From Sordariomycetes sp. S80-01Y (Eukaryota; Ascomycota; Sordariomycetes): a stretch of DNA of 64,000 bases. The stretch spans positions 186,001 to 250,000 of the forward strand of contig JAXQJY010000020.1 of the NCBI GenBank assembly GCA_037042185.1, in the 5' to 3' direction. Positions within the stretch are counted from its first letter, which is position 1; each line of letters opens with the position of its first letter. Positions 42,423 to 53,175 of the stretch are shown piece after piece. Below the pieces are notes generated by a model. It was not told the origin of the DNA. It made no database searches and saw only the letters and a program-made list of their open reading frames with translations. The translations under genes and the position numbers were made by a program.

Positions 42423-43592
42423 CCTAACAGCCTGAAAAGGGTGGTCCGACACTCCAAGACGACTGATAGTTCTCCACTCATCAACTTTGCAGTATGACTG
42501 GCATGGAAGATACTTCCGCTCCCCTACGATGTAAGATATTGTCGGCATAGGATGGTTTTCAACAGGAGTCGAGGGACCTTGAAACCCCTCTCTACACATC
42601 ACGACATTCCTGTGATACATCCATAGCTATGAACAGACTAATTTGAAAAGATTCTCGAAGGATATATGTGATGCGCCTTGTTCATGAATTAGTTCAAGGC
42701 TGCCGCCAGTTTTCAACCCCTTGAAGTATAAACTAGACTAACTAATGCTCGCACGACTGTAGTCTGAGAAATATCTTCTGGCAGCTAGCCTCAGTACTAT
42801 TCAATCCCGTGAGAGCACAATCCTGCACTTCTTAACACCGTGGCCTCTATGGCCGGTGGCTTGAAGCTTTTGCAGTCTATCCGTCTCAGAGGACTCTGGG
42901 CACCCGACAGCCATGTTAGCGAGAATGCAAAGCGAAGAGCTGGATACTCGAGGTCGTGAGCGTGGTTATGGATCCTGCTTGATTTTGATTTGAAACGATG
43001 GCAAGGGCGGCGGATCGGCTGTCGCTTAAGTGAATGCCTGAACTCGCTCATGTGGGTTTGTTTGGCAAGGTCGCGGAAGCAGGGGAATGCGTGTGCTTGG
43101 AGATGGAGGCAAGATTGCTTACTCATACGTCGAGTATTCTACCTCAACAGGGCAAGCACTTGTAGAAGACGCCAGAGAACTGCTATGTTCCGAAAGTACT
43201 ATGCAGCGTGCGCGTATAAGATTACGAAGTGTATCAAGAATACGTGGATGAGTTGGCGGTGTTGGCGGTCAAGCACGAAAATACTTATCTGCATCCTGTG
43301 TTACTCGAGCGGTCTCTCATGATTGGCTGCGCGTCTGCACGCTGAAAAGCCACCATCCCCCATGTTGTTATGGAGGCGACAAGCCGAAGAAAAAGCAAGT
43401 TGACAATATGCGCCTTGCTAATACAACCAATGAAAACGAAGCATCCGATGCGTCGTACTTTCGTCGAGAGAGCTAGAATCCAGCCTCATCCTCAGGTCAT
43501 GGTCTATAAGTCTAAGCACCCGTCCTAACAATGATGAGCGAAAAGATTTTGAAGTAACCCCCAAATTACGACCACTCCGATTCAACATCATT
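42423..43592. other. 1.2-kb spacer
   Basis: No coding region is supported between the monooxygenase and the Clr5-domain gene. Confidence 0.45.
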
Positions 43593-45008
43593 ATGAACTT
43601 TCAAAACAAGACAATCCTTCGGCAGGCTGACACAGCCCGTTCTTACCCCAACAGTGAGCGGAACAATACCAGCAACAACTGCCTAGTTGTTACCCGACCC
43701 TCGACCCGATGGTTCAACGAGGAAGATTGGACTCGACACCGAGAAGAAATCTCGAAATTGTATGCGCGAGATCACCTAACCCTGTCGGCGGTCCAAAGGT
43801 TCATGCGAGATCATTACGGCCTACGTGCGACGTAAGTCCTTCTCCCGCAGGCGGCCAACTGGAGGTAGCTCACATTTTTAAGAGAAAAGATGTTCAAAGA
43901 CCACTTCACAGCTTGGAATATATCCAAGAAATTGCAGTTAGAGGAAGTTGAGGCCTTGCTGCGTGTGAAAGCCCATTGGACTGCTGTCGGGGACTCTGGT
44001 CATGTGCAATTCAGTCGTTACGGCAAACCCATCAGACTAGAGAGGTACCTCCGTGATCACCCAAGACTTCAAGAAAAGATCCGACAGAACCCATCTAACG
44101 AATCTATGGTGGATGATTTGATCGAGAGATATCTTCCGTCGCGAGGCCTTGTCGTACTCGAGTCCCCTCAGAGATACCTGCGAAGCGAGGAAGGGCCGCA
44201 TCTCACAGAAGCTGCTATGTACTCCTTGCAGTCCTTCCGTGCTACTGAATGCTCATGGGACATCAACAGCCGGAACACATCTATCGCATTAATCCGAATG
44301 GCCACCCAGAAGCAAAGCCATAGCGGAGTTATGGCCAAACTCCAGGCTCATCGGGATGCTTCATGGGGCGGGCTAAAGCGAGGCTGTCAGCTTTTGCAAA
44401 TGGACATGAAGAGAAACCCGGGAAGTTTTGCTCTGGATACAATCGCGCTCTTTGCCTCTATCATGGAGGAAGGCCAAGTGCTGCACCTCGGGTGTCAACT
44501 TGCAAAACATATTAGCTTGCTATCCGAGCTGGTTCTTGGAGCCCAGAATCCATATCACATTGTGTTCATGGGGCTGTTCCGGTTTATGCAGGACTCGATC
44601 TCAACTCAGACCCCCTCGTTCAAGGACTTTCACACACGTATTTCGGAGGCCCTGCTCGATATCATCATCGCAAGGATCCACGCAGGTAGCGGAGACGGAA
44701 CTTGGAACAAGGCTCTGTCTATGATGTACGAAGTCGTTGCACCTTCGACACGGGAGAGGACCAAGGTCGCATTGAACTTTCTGGCCAATACCACAGCCTC
44801 GAATCAAGACTTTGACAGTGTTGCGTTCACATTGGTCCGAATAAACTTGGGAGACGGAGACTTCAAGGCTGCGTATACCTGGTCTCAGATGATCAAGGCC
44901 AGGCGTGATAATATCGAAGGGAACATAAACGACATCCTCGAGTTACTCAGCGTCGTTTACTCTTTGAAGGTTGGCACAAACCTGAGAGAGAGACTGGTTT
45001 GTTGGTGA
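43593..45008 (+). CDS. Clr5-domain protein
   Basis: Exons 43593-43831 and 43883-45008 give 454 residues. The N-terminal Clr5 domain (about residues 38-95) includes WTRHREEISKLYARDHLTL and, across the junction, GLRATEKMFKDHFTAWNISK. This domain is common at the N-terminus of large fungal protein families of unknown role and takes its name from S. pombe Clr5, linked to gene silencing. The rest (about 330 residues) is helical with alternating hydrophobic residues, possibly TPR-like, but I see no clear repeat. The last residues (TNLRERLVCW) may be intron read-through, since the family often ends differently. Many paralogues are usual in Sordariomycetes, often near subtelomeric or accessory regions. 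Confidence 0.78.
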
Positions 45009-46099
45009 TCGGGCTTGACTCTCTGGCGAAGATCCTGCCCTACGGGAGGCGTATTTGATAACATCTCCTCCAAGGGTTTAAAGGGCAGATGCTACTCTCT
45101 CACAAGAGCAATCATTTCTTTAGGAGGAGAAGAGACGAGGAATAACCATAGAGAGTTGCACGTCGCTTGGGTATGGCTTGATAGATCCTTCAAGTATTCT
45201 CAGATCTCATGCAACGGGTCGTGAATCCGCTGCATGACCGAGATAAACGCAGAGAGGCAACACTAGATTGAAAAGCAAGGGCTCTATCCAAATTTAAACT
45301 AAATCCACTATCATTTTTGGATCTTCTCCTGAGCCCATGAAAATCAAAGGAGGTTTCTCATCGTTGTGACTTAATTATCTCTCGGTGTCCTGAGCTAGCC
45401 AAGCAGCTTAAGACTGCGAGTGTCTCTTGGAGTGCAACATCATTTAGAGTGTATCCTGAACCCGTGGTCCCGTTGTCGTTTTGTGATCGAAGAGCCAGGG
45501 TGTGTGAGCCTATAGTTCGTGAAGCCTACTGGACTCCGCCCGCTGTCGGATATGTGGTACAGCGGGACCAATGCCAACGGGCTGGATCCTTTACATTTAC
45601 ATACTGGGTATGCAACTCCGATCGTGTTACTAGACAATGGCCGTGTCCCACCCTCTGACTATTCTTCCAAATGTTTCTGTAGTCAATCCTTCGGCCTTCT
45701 CCTCCCCGTAGATTGAAAGTCGAATACTGAGCTAGTTTCGATGATCGTTGTTTTCGTTTCCTGTAAGCATGATCGGGTTTTGGCTGATACATGACGCTTC
45801 GCATATTTTGATGAGATTTATCCATGTTACTCTGGCCAAGCCGGCAACTTTGAATTGTCATACCGATACATTTTCAATTGGCCTATCTTGAAGCCACATA
45901 AGACCTTCTCTCAACCCTAAGTACGCCCCATCTACTGGTTTTCTCCATTTCTTTTAGATAGTATCCACTGTGCAACCCCTCACCACCCAATGTCCAAGTC
46001 TGTTTACGTTCTGAAATTGACAAAAGACAGCTAGCGTCCTTGTCATTAGAATCAGACGCCAACGGAAGCAGAGAGCCTGGTCTAGTCTAGTTGGGAATA
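45009..46099. other. 1.1-kb spacer
   Basis: No supported gene between the Clr5 gene and the RNase H-like relic. Confidence 0.4.
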
Positions 46100-47073
46100 T
46101 TTTCGAGCTTTGAATAGTCGCTGCGTAGTAGTGGTGGTAACATGACATGCATTGCTTCTTCTTCAAATAGCCTGGATGTTGCTTTCGAAACTCGCCGCGC
46201 CCCAGCATCTGCAAGAAGACTTACCGGGAAGCTTTGCTGACAACGCGGCAACCAGTGTATTCCAAGGTAATGATATCTTGTGATGAGCCTTGCGACCAAG
46301 AGCCTAGTGTTGGATCTGCTCCGTGCTTTTGCTGTAGTTTTGAAGCTTCCGCAGCTCACTTAAGGCCACTTGACAGTCGATCAAAACAAACACTTTGTGT
46401 AATTTTGTTTGCGACGGTTCATTTCCCTAATGCTCTGATATGTGCGAGATCGCCAATCCGAGGGCCCCTGCAATGCCAGCCATCTCGGCCTGAAGGTAAT
46501 GATGCTTGCCTCACATGGAAACGGAAAACGACGCGACAGACCACTAGTTACTTTCTTGCGAGGCTCTGTAAGCGATCGCAGCGCCAAGTTTGATCTGCTT
46601 CAGGGGAGCAACGTTCTGTTTGCCTGTGGCGCTTTTGTGTACAGCGCCATCAGTGAAGTATACAGCATGCTCTTGACGTGTAAGGCATAGTTCAATTGCT
46701 GTTGAAACCGCTGCTTCTCTTGGTTGGACCACTAGGTGACCGTAGAAGCGCAATGTAAGGGCCGCTCCCAATAGGGCCTCCTCTACCGGCAAGCTTGCAG
46801 CTTTGTATGCCTTTTTGACCCTGGATCTCACCTGTGCTTCTTCACGAGCAAGCAATTTCTTTGATTTTCTCTTCATTCTCGAGAACCGAGGCCTATTTCA
46901 GTGCGACTGCTTTTTTGATTCGCTGTCGAGTGGATTTGACCCTGGCTCTCCTCGACGTACTCAGTCATTGCTAGGCCATTGGTGGGCGTTGATGATGAGA
47001 AAGAGAGGTTACCACTTGGTTTGAGAAATTCAGCTACTTGAGGACGAAACTTAAACGATGGGTCACTCCTCAA
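46100..47073 (-). pseudogene. Decayed RNase H-like relic
   Basis: On the minus strand an open piece of 110 codons (46544-46876) carries AVYFTDGAVHKSATGKQ and LGAAIAYRASQES, the first strand and acidic motif of a type 1 RNase H fold (YTDGS...GGAA). Farther along the strand, in other frames, are AEMAGIAGALGLAIS and VFVLIDCQVALSELRKL, which look like the second and third acidic motifs. The order is right but the pieces are broken, with several breaks. It may come from a LINE-type (Tad-like) retroelement tail or from a host RNase H-like family; I see no reverse transcriptase nearby, so the source stays open. Limits are approximate. Confidence 0.4.
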
Positions 47074-47750
47074 ACGAAAGGCAAATTTCGAATATAATGG
47101 GCAGAGGCCTATCGACTGAGTTTACGCTTGGAGGCTTTAATCTGGGGTTTGCGCTACGTCTGTTGAGCTCACGGGCCGAACCGGGGTAGTCCACTCCCAA
47201 AAGGGTGATCAACTCGGCAGCGATAGTCCCCTGTGCAATGAGCTTCTGCTTGACGACGTCGGACACATGAATCCTATACGCACCTGATGTTTTGACGGCA
47301 CCTGAACCACCTCCATTCCCGGGAGTATTGACGTCTCGAAATGAACAAATTATTGCTAGAAAAGGCAGATTTTTAAAGATTTGAGCAACGTTACAACCAG
47401 ACAGAGGGACGCTGTCACAAGTCGCGAGGCTCGAACAAAAGGACCGCAGGGTAGTCATTCGCAGGTCTGAAGGAAGCGCCATTGGGCGCAATTTCCGCAC
47501 CCCTGCCCTGTGCTATTTCGGCTCACGATGCACTCAGGTCAAGTTTTAGCGCCGCTCAATGGGCCTTTTAGGCCGATTCACACGCAGTTTATACCCGATC
47601 GTCTCTTGCCGTCAGCACTTGTCCAAAGTCCCAAGCAAACCTCTGCCAAGGCGGCAATACGTGCCATTGATCTCAAAAATCTCATAAATCCCAGCGAAAC
47701 TCATTTTCTCGACTCTTCATCCACGCTCGTTAAAAATCACGTTCGCTACA
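47074..47750. other. Spacer before the cysteine-rich surface protein
   Basis: No supported gene; includes the promoter of the next gene. Confidence 0.4.
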
Positions 47751-48647
47751 ATGAAGACCTCTCCGCTCAGCTTCTGGGCGTCTTGCATCGCCCTGCTGCG
47801 CGTCCCCGGACTCCTCGCCCAGCCAACCGCAACCGCAACCGCAACCTCCACGGCGTCGTCCACCACCACTTCCGAGGAACCAAGCTGCACCGCTTCCCTC
47901 ATCACCACTCTCTGCGAGTATCCTGATCCCTTCCGCGCTGCCGCCATCGGCAGCACGGGCGACTGCTGGGACTACTGCAACGACCACCAGCCTTGTGACT
48001 TCGTCATCTTTAATCCCGGCAACCCCTACCTCGGCAGCGGCACGTGCTGGGTGTACCCTGGCGAGACCTTCGACGAGAGCAAAGGAAGCACGGATGGCTG
48101 TGACAGCCCCTACCTGGCCGTGTATGACAAGCCGGTGTGCGAAGGCCCCAGCACCACGACCGCTGGCGCCTGCACAGCGACGGCGTCGCCCTCTGCTGTC
48201 GCGTCAGTTTGCGGGTATCCAGAGCCCGAGAATTGCTTCGAGGACTGTAGGGCTAGTACAGGTGCAACGGACTGCCTGAGCCAATGTGCCGAGTCCGACT
48301 CTTGCAACTACGTTGTCTTCAACCCGCTCGGCGAGACCAACTCGCCTTATGAGCCTGGCAATTGCTGGATCTACGCGGATGGCAAGTATGATGCTGGTGA
48401 TGCAGACAGCTGTGGCAGCGATGGTCCCGAGCAGTACGTGTACAAGAACGTGTGTCCCAAGCCGCCGAAGGCCTCCTCATCCTCCTCATCCTCGGATGCG
48501 TCTGCTACAGAATCGGACGATGAGTCTGCCACGGCCGATGCTGACCAGAGTACTGCTGATGATGAAGATGATGAAGATGCTGCTTCAACGCCTGCCGCTC
48601 TCTCTCTCACTACCTTCATGGCTCTAGGAATGGCTTTGTTGCTGTAG
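47751..48647 (+). CDS. GPI-type surface protein with two cysteine-rich (PAN/apple-like) repeats
   Basis: A single exon encodes 298 residues. A signal peptide ends near LLAQPTATA. A short Thr/Ser mucin-like stretch follows. Two related Cys-rich modules are seen at about residues 46-130 and 140-238: each has CxxYPxP, then Cys pairs around (C)DFVIFNP or (C)NYVVFNP, then TCWVYPGETFD or NCWIYADGKYD, then YLAVYDKPVC or QYVYKNVC. This tandem resembles the PAN/apple-like modules of fungal wall proteins. A Ser-rich and acidic stalk (SSSSSSSDAS, DEDDEDAAS) leads to a hydrophobic tail, ALSLTTFMALGMALLL, typical of a GPI-anchor signal. It should be displayed on the plasma membrane or wall. Ligand unknown; carbohydrate or protein binding is plausible. 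Confidence 0.83.
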   Translation: MKTSPLSFWASCIALLRVPGLLAQPTATATATSTASSTTTSEEPSCTASLITTLCEYPDPFRAAAIGSTGDCWDYCNDHQPCDFVIFNPGNPYLGSGTCWVYPGETFDESKGSTDGCDSPYLAVYDKPVCEGPSTTTAGACTATASPSAVASVCGYPEPENCFEDCRASTGATDCLSQCAESDSCNYVVFNPLGETNSPYEPGNCWIYADGKYDAGDADSCGSDGPEQYVYKNVCPKPPKASSSSSSSDASATESDDESATADADQSTADDEDDEDAASTPAALSLTTFMALGMALLL

Positions 48648-49337
48648 CTGCCCGAAGGCAGGGCGATCGCTCTTTGATGGACACTTAGCAAGTTAGCATT
48701 TACGAGTACATTGAGGCCACAGTGATCTGTGCCGAACGCATATACTAAGCATGCATTGATCAAGAACCTCCTGACTGAAGCTAGTGAGAGATTATGAGAA
48801 CGAGCACTCCCGTAAACCGCTAGCCGGCCCATCAAATGTGGAATGAATGCCTAGCTGAGACGAACTGGAGACTTGAAGCAGCAATTTGATTTAATGATAC
48901 ATCACGATCAAAATCGGCACTGGTCTCAGATCCGGGGTAGGACGATGTCGATCATCGCTTGGCGATACGGCACTATCGACTAGCCAAGGGGCCATGTCAT
49001 CCTCCACTGCTGCTGGGAATGCGTCATAGAATCATAGGGCCGCTCGCCCTTCAACGACGAACATGATTGGGGCTGTCAGATCGGTAACTTTGAATGCCGT
49101 CTACTCGACAATGTCGGGCATCTTTAGCGGTCCCGGTTTTCCACTCTAAAAGTGTAATCAGAGCAACGCCATGTGCACGGTTAATACTAGGCCGAGCTTG
49201 ATGGGGAGCCATAATGGGGCTTTCTTTTGTTGATCACGATGCCGAGAAACACTTTAACTATTTAGCGGCAAGATTCTCGCGTCTACGTCAGCTAGGGCCC
49301 ACCTGTTTGTGAAGTCTGCATTGGAATTGGCGATATC
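48648..49337. other. Spacer upstream of the PEBP-like gene
   Basis: No supported gene. Confidence 0.45.
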
Positions 49338-49344
49338 TATAAAA
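49338..49344 (+). promoter_or_regulatory. TATA box of the PEBP-like gene
   Basis: TATAAAA lies 112 bp before ATG 49450. An A/C-rich leader (ACAACCACCAGCACC) precedes the start. Confidence 0.5.
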
Positions 49345-49449
49345 CAAACGAATGTCGCGTCTGCGCGTGCCTCGCGGTCCGGACGACCTTGCTTCTCACC
49401 ACAGATACGCTGTTTCCCATCGTTCAACCCGAACACAACCACCAGCACC

Positions 49450-50390
49450 ATGCTTTTCAAGAGTGTCCTACCATTTGTGGCTGTGGCATCGGCCGCAGCT
49501 GTTGCGCACGTGGACGGGCGGCAGACGTGTAATGAGGCCTCCGAGGCCGAGTTGATGGCGGCGAAGGAGGCCTTTGTGAATGAGATGGTTGATCCGGACG
49601 TAATCCAGAATTTTGAGCCTAAAGGCACACTCGATGTGTCGTACCCTGAGGGGTCCGTGACTTTGGGCAATAAGTTTAACCTGCTACGTAAGTTCAATGT
49701 AATGAATGTCATAGTTTTGCCAGCGCTGACGGACGTTCAAAACAGAGACCATCCCTGCCCCCGACTTTTCGTTCAGCGCCATACCCGGCCAAGACCCCGA
49801 AGAGACGAAATACACCCTGATTATGGTCGACCCTGACGCGCCCGAGCCAACTTCGCCTCTGCTGCGCTACTTCCTCCACTATATCGTGTCTGACGCCCAG
49901 CCAGACTGCGTTGCTTCGCAAAACCGCAAGGTCGTTGCGCCGTACATGTTCCCGACCCCCCTTTCCATTGCCCCTCATCGTTACACTATGCTCGTGTATC
50001 GGCAACCACCAAACTACGTAAGTGTGCCTCCACCGAAGATGCTAGTTCCGTCTCTGACATGTCATGTCCTCGCAGGATCCGCCGACCAACGCTCAAAACC
50101 TGCCAGCCGTCCGCAACAACTTTGACTTGGACGCCTACATAGAGCAAGCTGGTCTCATCGGTCCCGCTGTGGCCGGGAACTTCTACAAGAACGGTCTGCA
50201 ACAGCTCGTCGACGCCATTCCGGCGCTTCAGGAGCTAGGGGCCGCTGATTTGGTGGAGCAGGTCGGCTTCATTGTTGGGAACGTGACGTCGCCGTTGGAG
50301 GGCACGGCTGAAGACGTGAGCGAGGTTGTGAGAGGTATTACGGCCGGACTCAACAGACTGACCGACGGGTTGTTAGGTGGAATTTTGTGA
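49450..50390 (+). CDS. Secreted phosphatidylethanolamine-binding protein (PEBP family)
   Basis: Exons 49450-49687, 49746-50017 and 50076-50390 give 274 residues. The start ATG follows CACC and gives a signal peptide, MLFKSVLPFVAVASAAAVA. The PEBP core has KYTLIMVDPDAPEPTSPLLR (the DPDAP anion-pocket motif), RYFLHYIVSD, and later YTMLVYRQPPNY joined to NNFDLDAYIEQAGL (the end of the fold). The CR2 His is at the usual place in LHYIV. The C-terminal 60 residues after NFYKNG are an extra hydrophilic tail with a final hydrophobic stretch LTDGLLGGIL, which might be a weak GPI signal. Related fungal proteins include yeast Tfs1 (carboxypeptidase Y inhibitor) and secreted PEBP-like allergen and effector candidates. 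Function here unknown. Confidence 0.87.
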
Positions 50391-50868
50391 GGGAAGTATA
50401 CATTGTAGTGTTGCAGAAACTCGCAGCCGCTGTTGTCTCATCGAATAACCCCTACCCGAATAAAAAGTAATGCGAGCGTCAAGATGAGATAATAGTGAGG
50501 CTATTAGATTGTCGATGACACCCAAACCAACAAGCTGCTTCAAAAATTGCCGAAGCTGGCATAGCTCTCGGTCACTACCGTGTGGTAAGCTTCTCGAAGG
50601 TAACAAGGTTACCAGCTTTAAGGAGCGGAGACATCAAGCTTTGAAGACAAGTCTTATGTATGTCATTCCCGAAGTATTTTCCCTGTCCGCACCACCCTTG
50701 AGGGCCCACATTACCCCTTGCCGACCCAGCTGACTAGCACGTCGGAAAGCTTGCACGTTGATGACAGCAGCTCGGCCCGCCGTTCTCGTACCCCGCCTGT
50801 TATATATCACTTGCAAGAACAAGAAGGGGCTGTTATACATATTATCAGACATCTAACTATGATACATA
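50391..50868. other. Convergent spacer
   Basis: Between the ends of the PEBP-like and glycosyltransferase genes. No gene seen. Confidence 0.5.
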
Positions 50869-52159
50869 TCAGTTGGCCATAAGCTCATCTTCCGTTGTGA
50901 CAAAGGAGTCTTGCTCGTTGATGAATTGCTTGTGAAACGTTTCGAGAAGAACGCCAGGAAAGACCGCCCCAACAGCCAGGACAAGCCTGTCCTCCTTCCC
51001 CAGCCAAACATGCTTGATGAACTTCCCGTCGCAGCCCGTGTTGCTCTCGGGAAAACCGTTGGCTTCGGTACAGGGAAGCTCCAAGATGTCCTTGGGATAA
51101 TCGTAGCGAATGAATGTACCGAATCCTCCTTGATCAGTTGGCTGCCATCCCTTCCTTTCTCGGAACTCCACACAATCAGGGTACTTTCCACCCTCATTGG
51201 GGCAGTCATCCCAGTCCTTGAAGATCTCGTAGGTCTTGTCGTGATTCTGCATGATCATGAAGCCTGTGTTCAGCAACAGATTGCCGAACCTGTCCCGATT
51301 GTGTTGTGTATCGGGGTCGACCGGTAGTGCCAGAGAGTTATTCGTGGGTGTGATGCTCCAGTAGTTCATCAGCCACTCCATGGGGAGGTCCAGATGGTTG
51401 AACATGGCATCAGAATCAATGAAGACGCAGACATCATGCTTTTTCAGAATTTTGGAAAGAACCGAGGGCTTTTTCCACGAATCACGGCGGTCCGAGTATT
51501 TGTTGATCTTGACGTAATAGTACTGGTAATCGTGGATCTTGGCTATTGGACATCAGTTAGACAATGCAAGCATTCGCCAAAGGAGACGCAACAGAGGTAC
51601 CTACAATAGACCCAGTGATTTAGGATACCACCGGATTGGCCATGTACTTCTGAGCTGCGATTCCAGGTCATACTATCCGACCAAAGCTCGCCGGGTTTGT
51701 CGAAGGATCGGCTTTCAAGATCGACGATGCACAGACGCTTACCCAAAGACTCGGTCCAGATTGGACTCTCCGAAGGCAGCTCGGAGGGCCAGTGACCAAA
51801 GGCCGCGTATTCGGGGGAGTCTGGCTTCACGGCGGGGAATATCCATTGCTCGGGGCGAAAAGCGTCGACGTTTGCGAAGGCGGGAGCTTCTTGAGCCTCA
51901 GGCTTGTCAGCCGGCGCAGGCCTGTCAGTCGGCAAGGCTTTTTGGATCGCAGAAGTCGCGGCGGCATATTCCTCCACGGGGATAAACTGCAAAGAGTCAG
52001 GACTATGGTAGATGGCAGGACCAACGTCAGGAAGCTACTCACCTGCGCCGCGGATGGGCTTGGTGTTGGAGCACTGAAACGAAAGTGTGCCAGGCCAATA
52101 AGTACTGTAAGAAAGACAACCGCAGCCAAAAGCGTCACCTTGTTGAGCCGAGCGGCCAT
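50869..52159 (-). CDS. Golgi-type glycosyltransferase, GT-A fold (GT34-like)
   Basis: Exons (complement) 52043-52159, 51605-51986 and 50869-51542 give 390 residues. Residues 7-26 are a single type II membrane anchor (VTLLAAVVFLTVLIGLAHF). A Pro/Ala-rich stem follows to about residue 75. The catalytic domain reads KRLCIVDLESRSF, then NHWVYSKIHDYQYYYVKI (formed across the second junction), a typical GT34 sequence around the nucleotide-binding fold. The DxD metal motif is VFIDSDAMFNHLD (about residue 200). LNTGFMIMQNHDKTYEIFKDW and QPTDQGGFGTFIRYDYP fit the acceptor side of the same fold. Homologues transfer alpha-linked galactose or mannose to N- or O-glycans in the Golgi lumen. The sugar donor is not shown. 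This branch differs from Mnn10/Gma12 in its DSDA motif, so the GT34 label is by similarity. Confidence 0.78.
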
Positions 52160-53175
52160 TTTCAGTGACGGTTAACTATCCAAGGTCATGGAAGATATAA
52201 AGAGTAGTGGTACGGCTTAGCGGCGGGCAGTGACGCTCGGCTCAACCGGGAGAAAGGCTCCCCAGCGCAGGAGTAACGTTAGAAATGCCGGAGGCAGTGC
52301 GAACAGGATGAGAGGAATAGAATACCATTTTGATCTCCATGTTGATTGTGAAGGAAAAGGGGAGCGTGTTTTTCGCTAACGTGATACCGGGACGCCAATA
52401 TGGACCACTCACTCGCGCACGTGGGCCGGAAATTGGCGGGATGGGGTCCAGAATCCCACCACGCGTCGCCCTTGAGTTATTGCCAGATAGCGCCAACGGC
52501 CCCAGAGTCCCCTTATCCGGCCTGACGTGCGCTCATTAGCTCCATGGCATTTGTTTTGACGTCCTGTTCCGCGATGCTAAAGCGCCGGACAGAGCTCCAG
52601 CTCGGCATCCTGATATCTAGGATTGTCATTTCAAACATGTGTGCTATATCTAATCGTCAAACACGAGATATCAGGATTAGACGAAATGGTCAACTCCGAA
52701 ACCTTGGGAGCGATACAATAAGGCCGGTGGACACGCAATACTGCCATCCGATGGTTAGATGCTTCGGGCGGGGCATCACTCTAGCCGGGTCACCGAGCCT
52801 TGGCAATTTGTGGCTTTGCCCAATAGCTCGTTATATCTAATGTAGACTGGCCTGGATTCCCAATCGAACGAGCTAGATTTTCCATCACGTCCAGAAATGT
52901 CGAGCGGTCTAGCGTTCAAGCCAGGGAAGGAAGCCTTTACAATATTCAAGTCGAGATGTTGAAGACCATGAATGAAAAAATGTCTATATCTTAGAGAGTA
53001 TATGCATGTATTACCAAAAAAGAAACAAATAGAAAAATTCATGCATATGAAAAGGACAGGAGAAGAAAGAAAGGCAAATTGAGAAGGGATGGTAAAAGGG
53101 GGTGAAGCTTATAGAACAGAGGCAGCCGACAGAGAGCCGGGGCCGAGTAAACTCGCCAGGCAATCTGACCGTGAA
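52160..53175. other. 1-kb spacer
   Basis: Holds the promoter of the glycosyltransferase gene and the 3' region of the ABC transporter. No gene seen. Confidence 0.45.
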
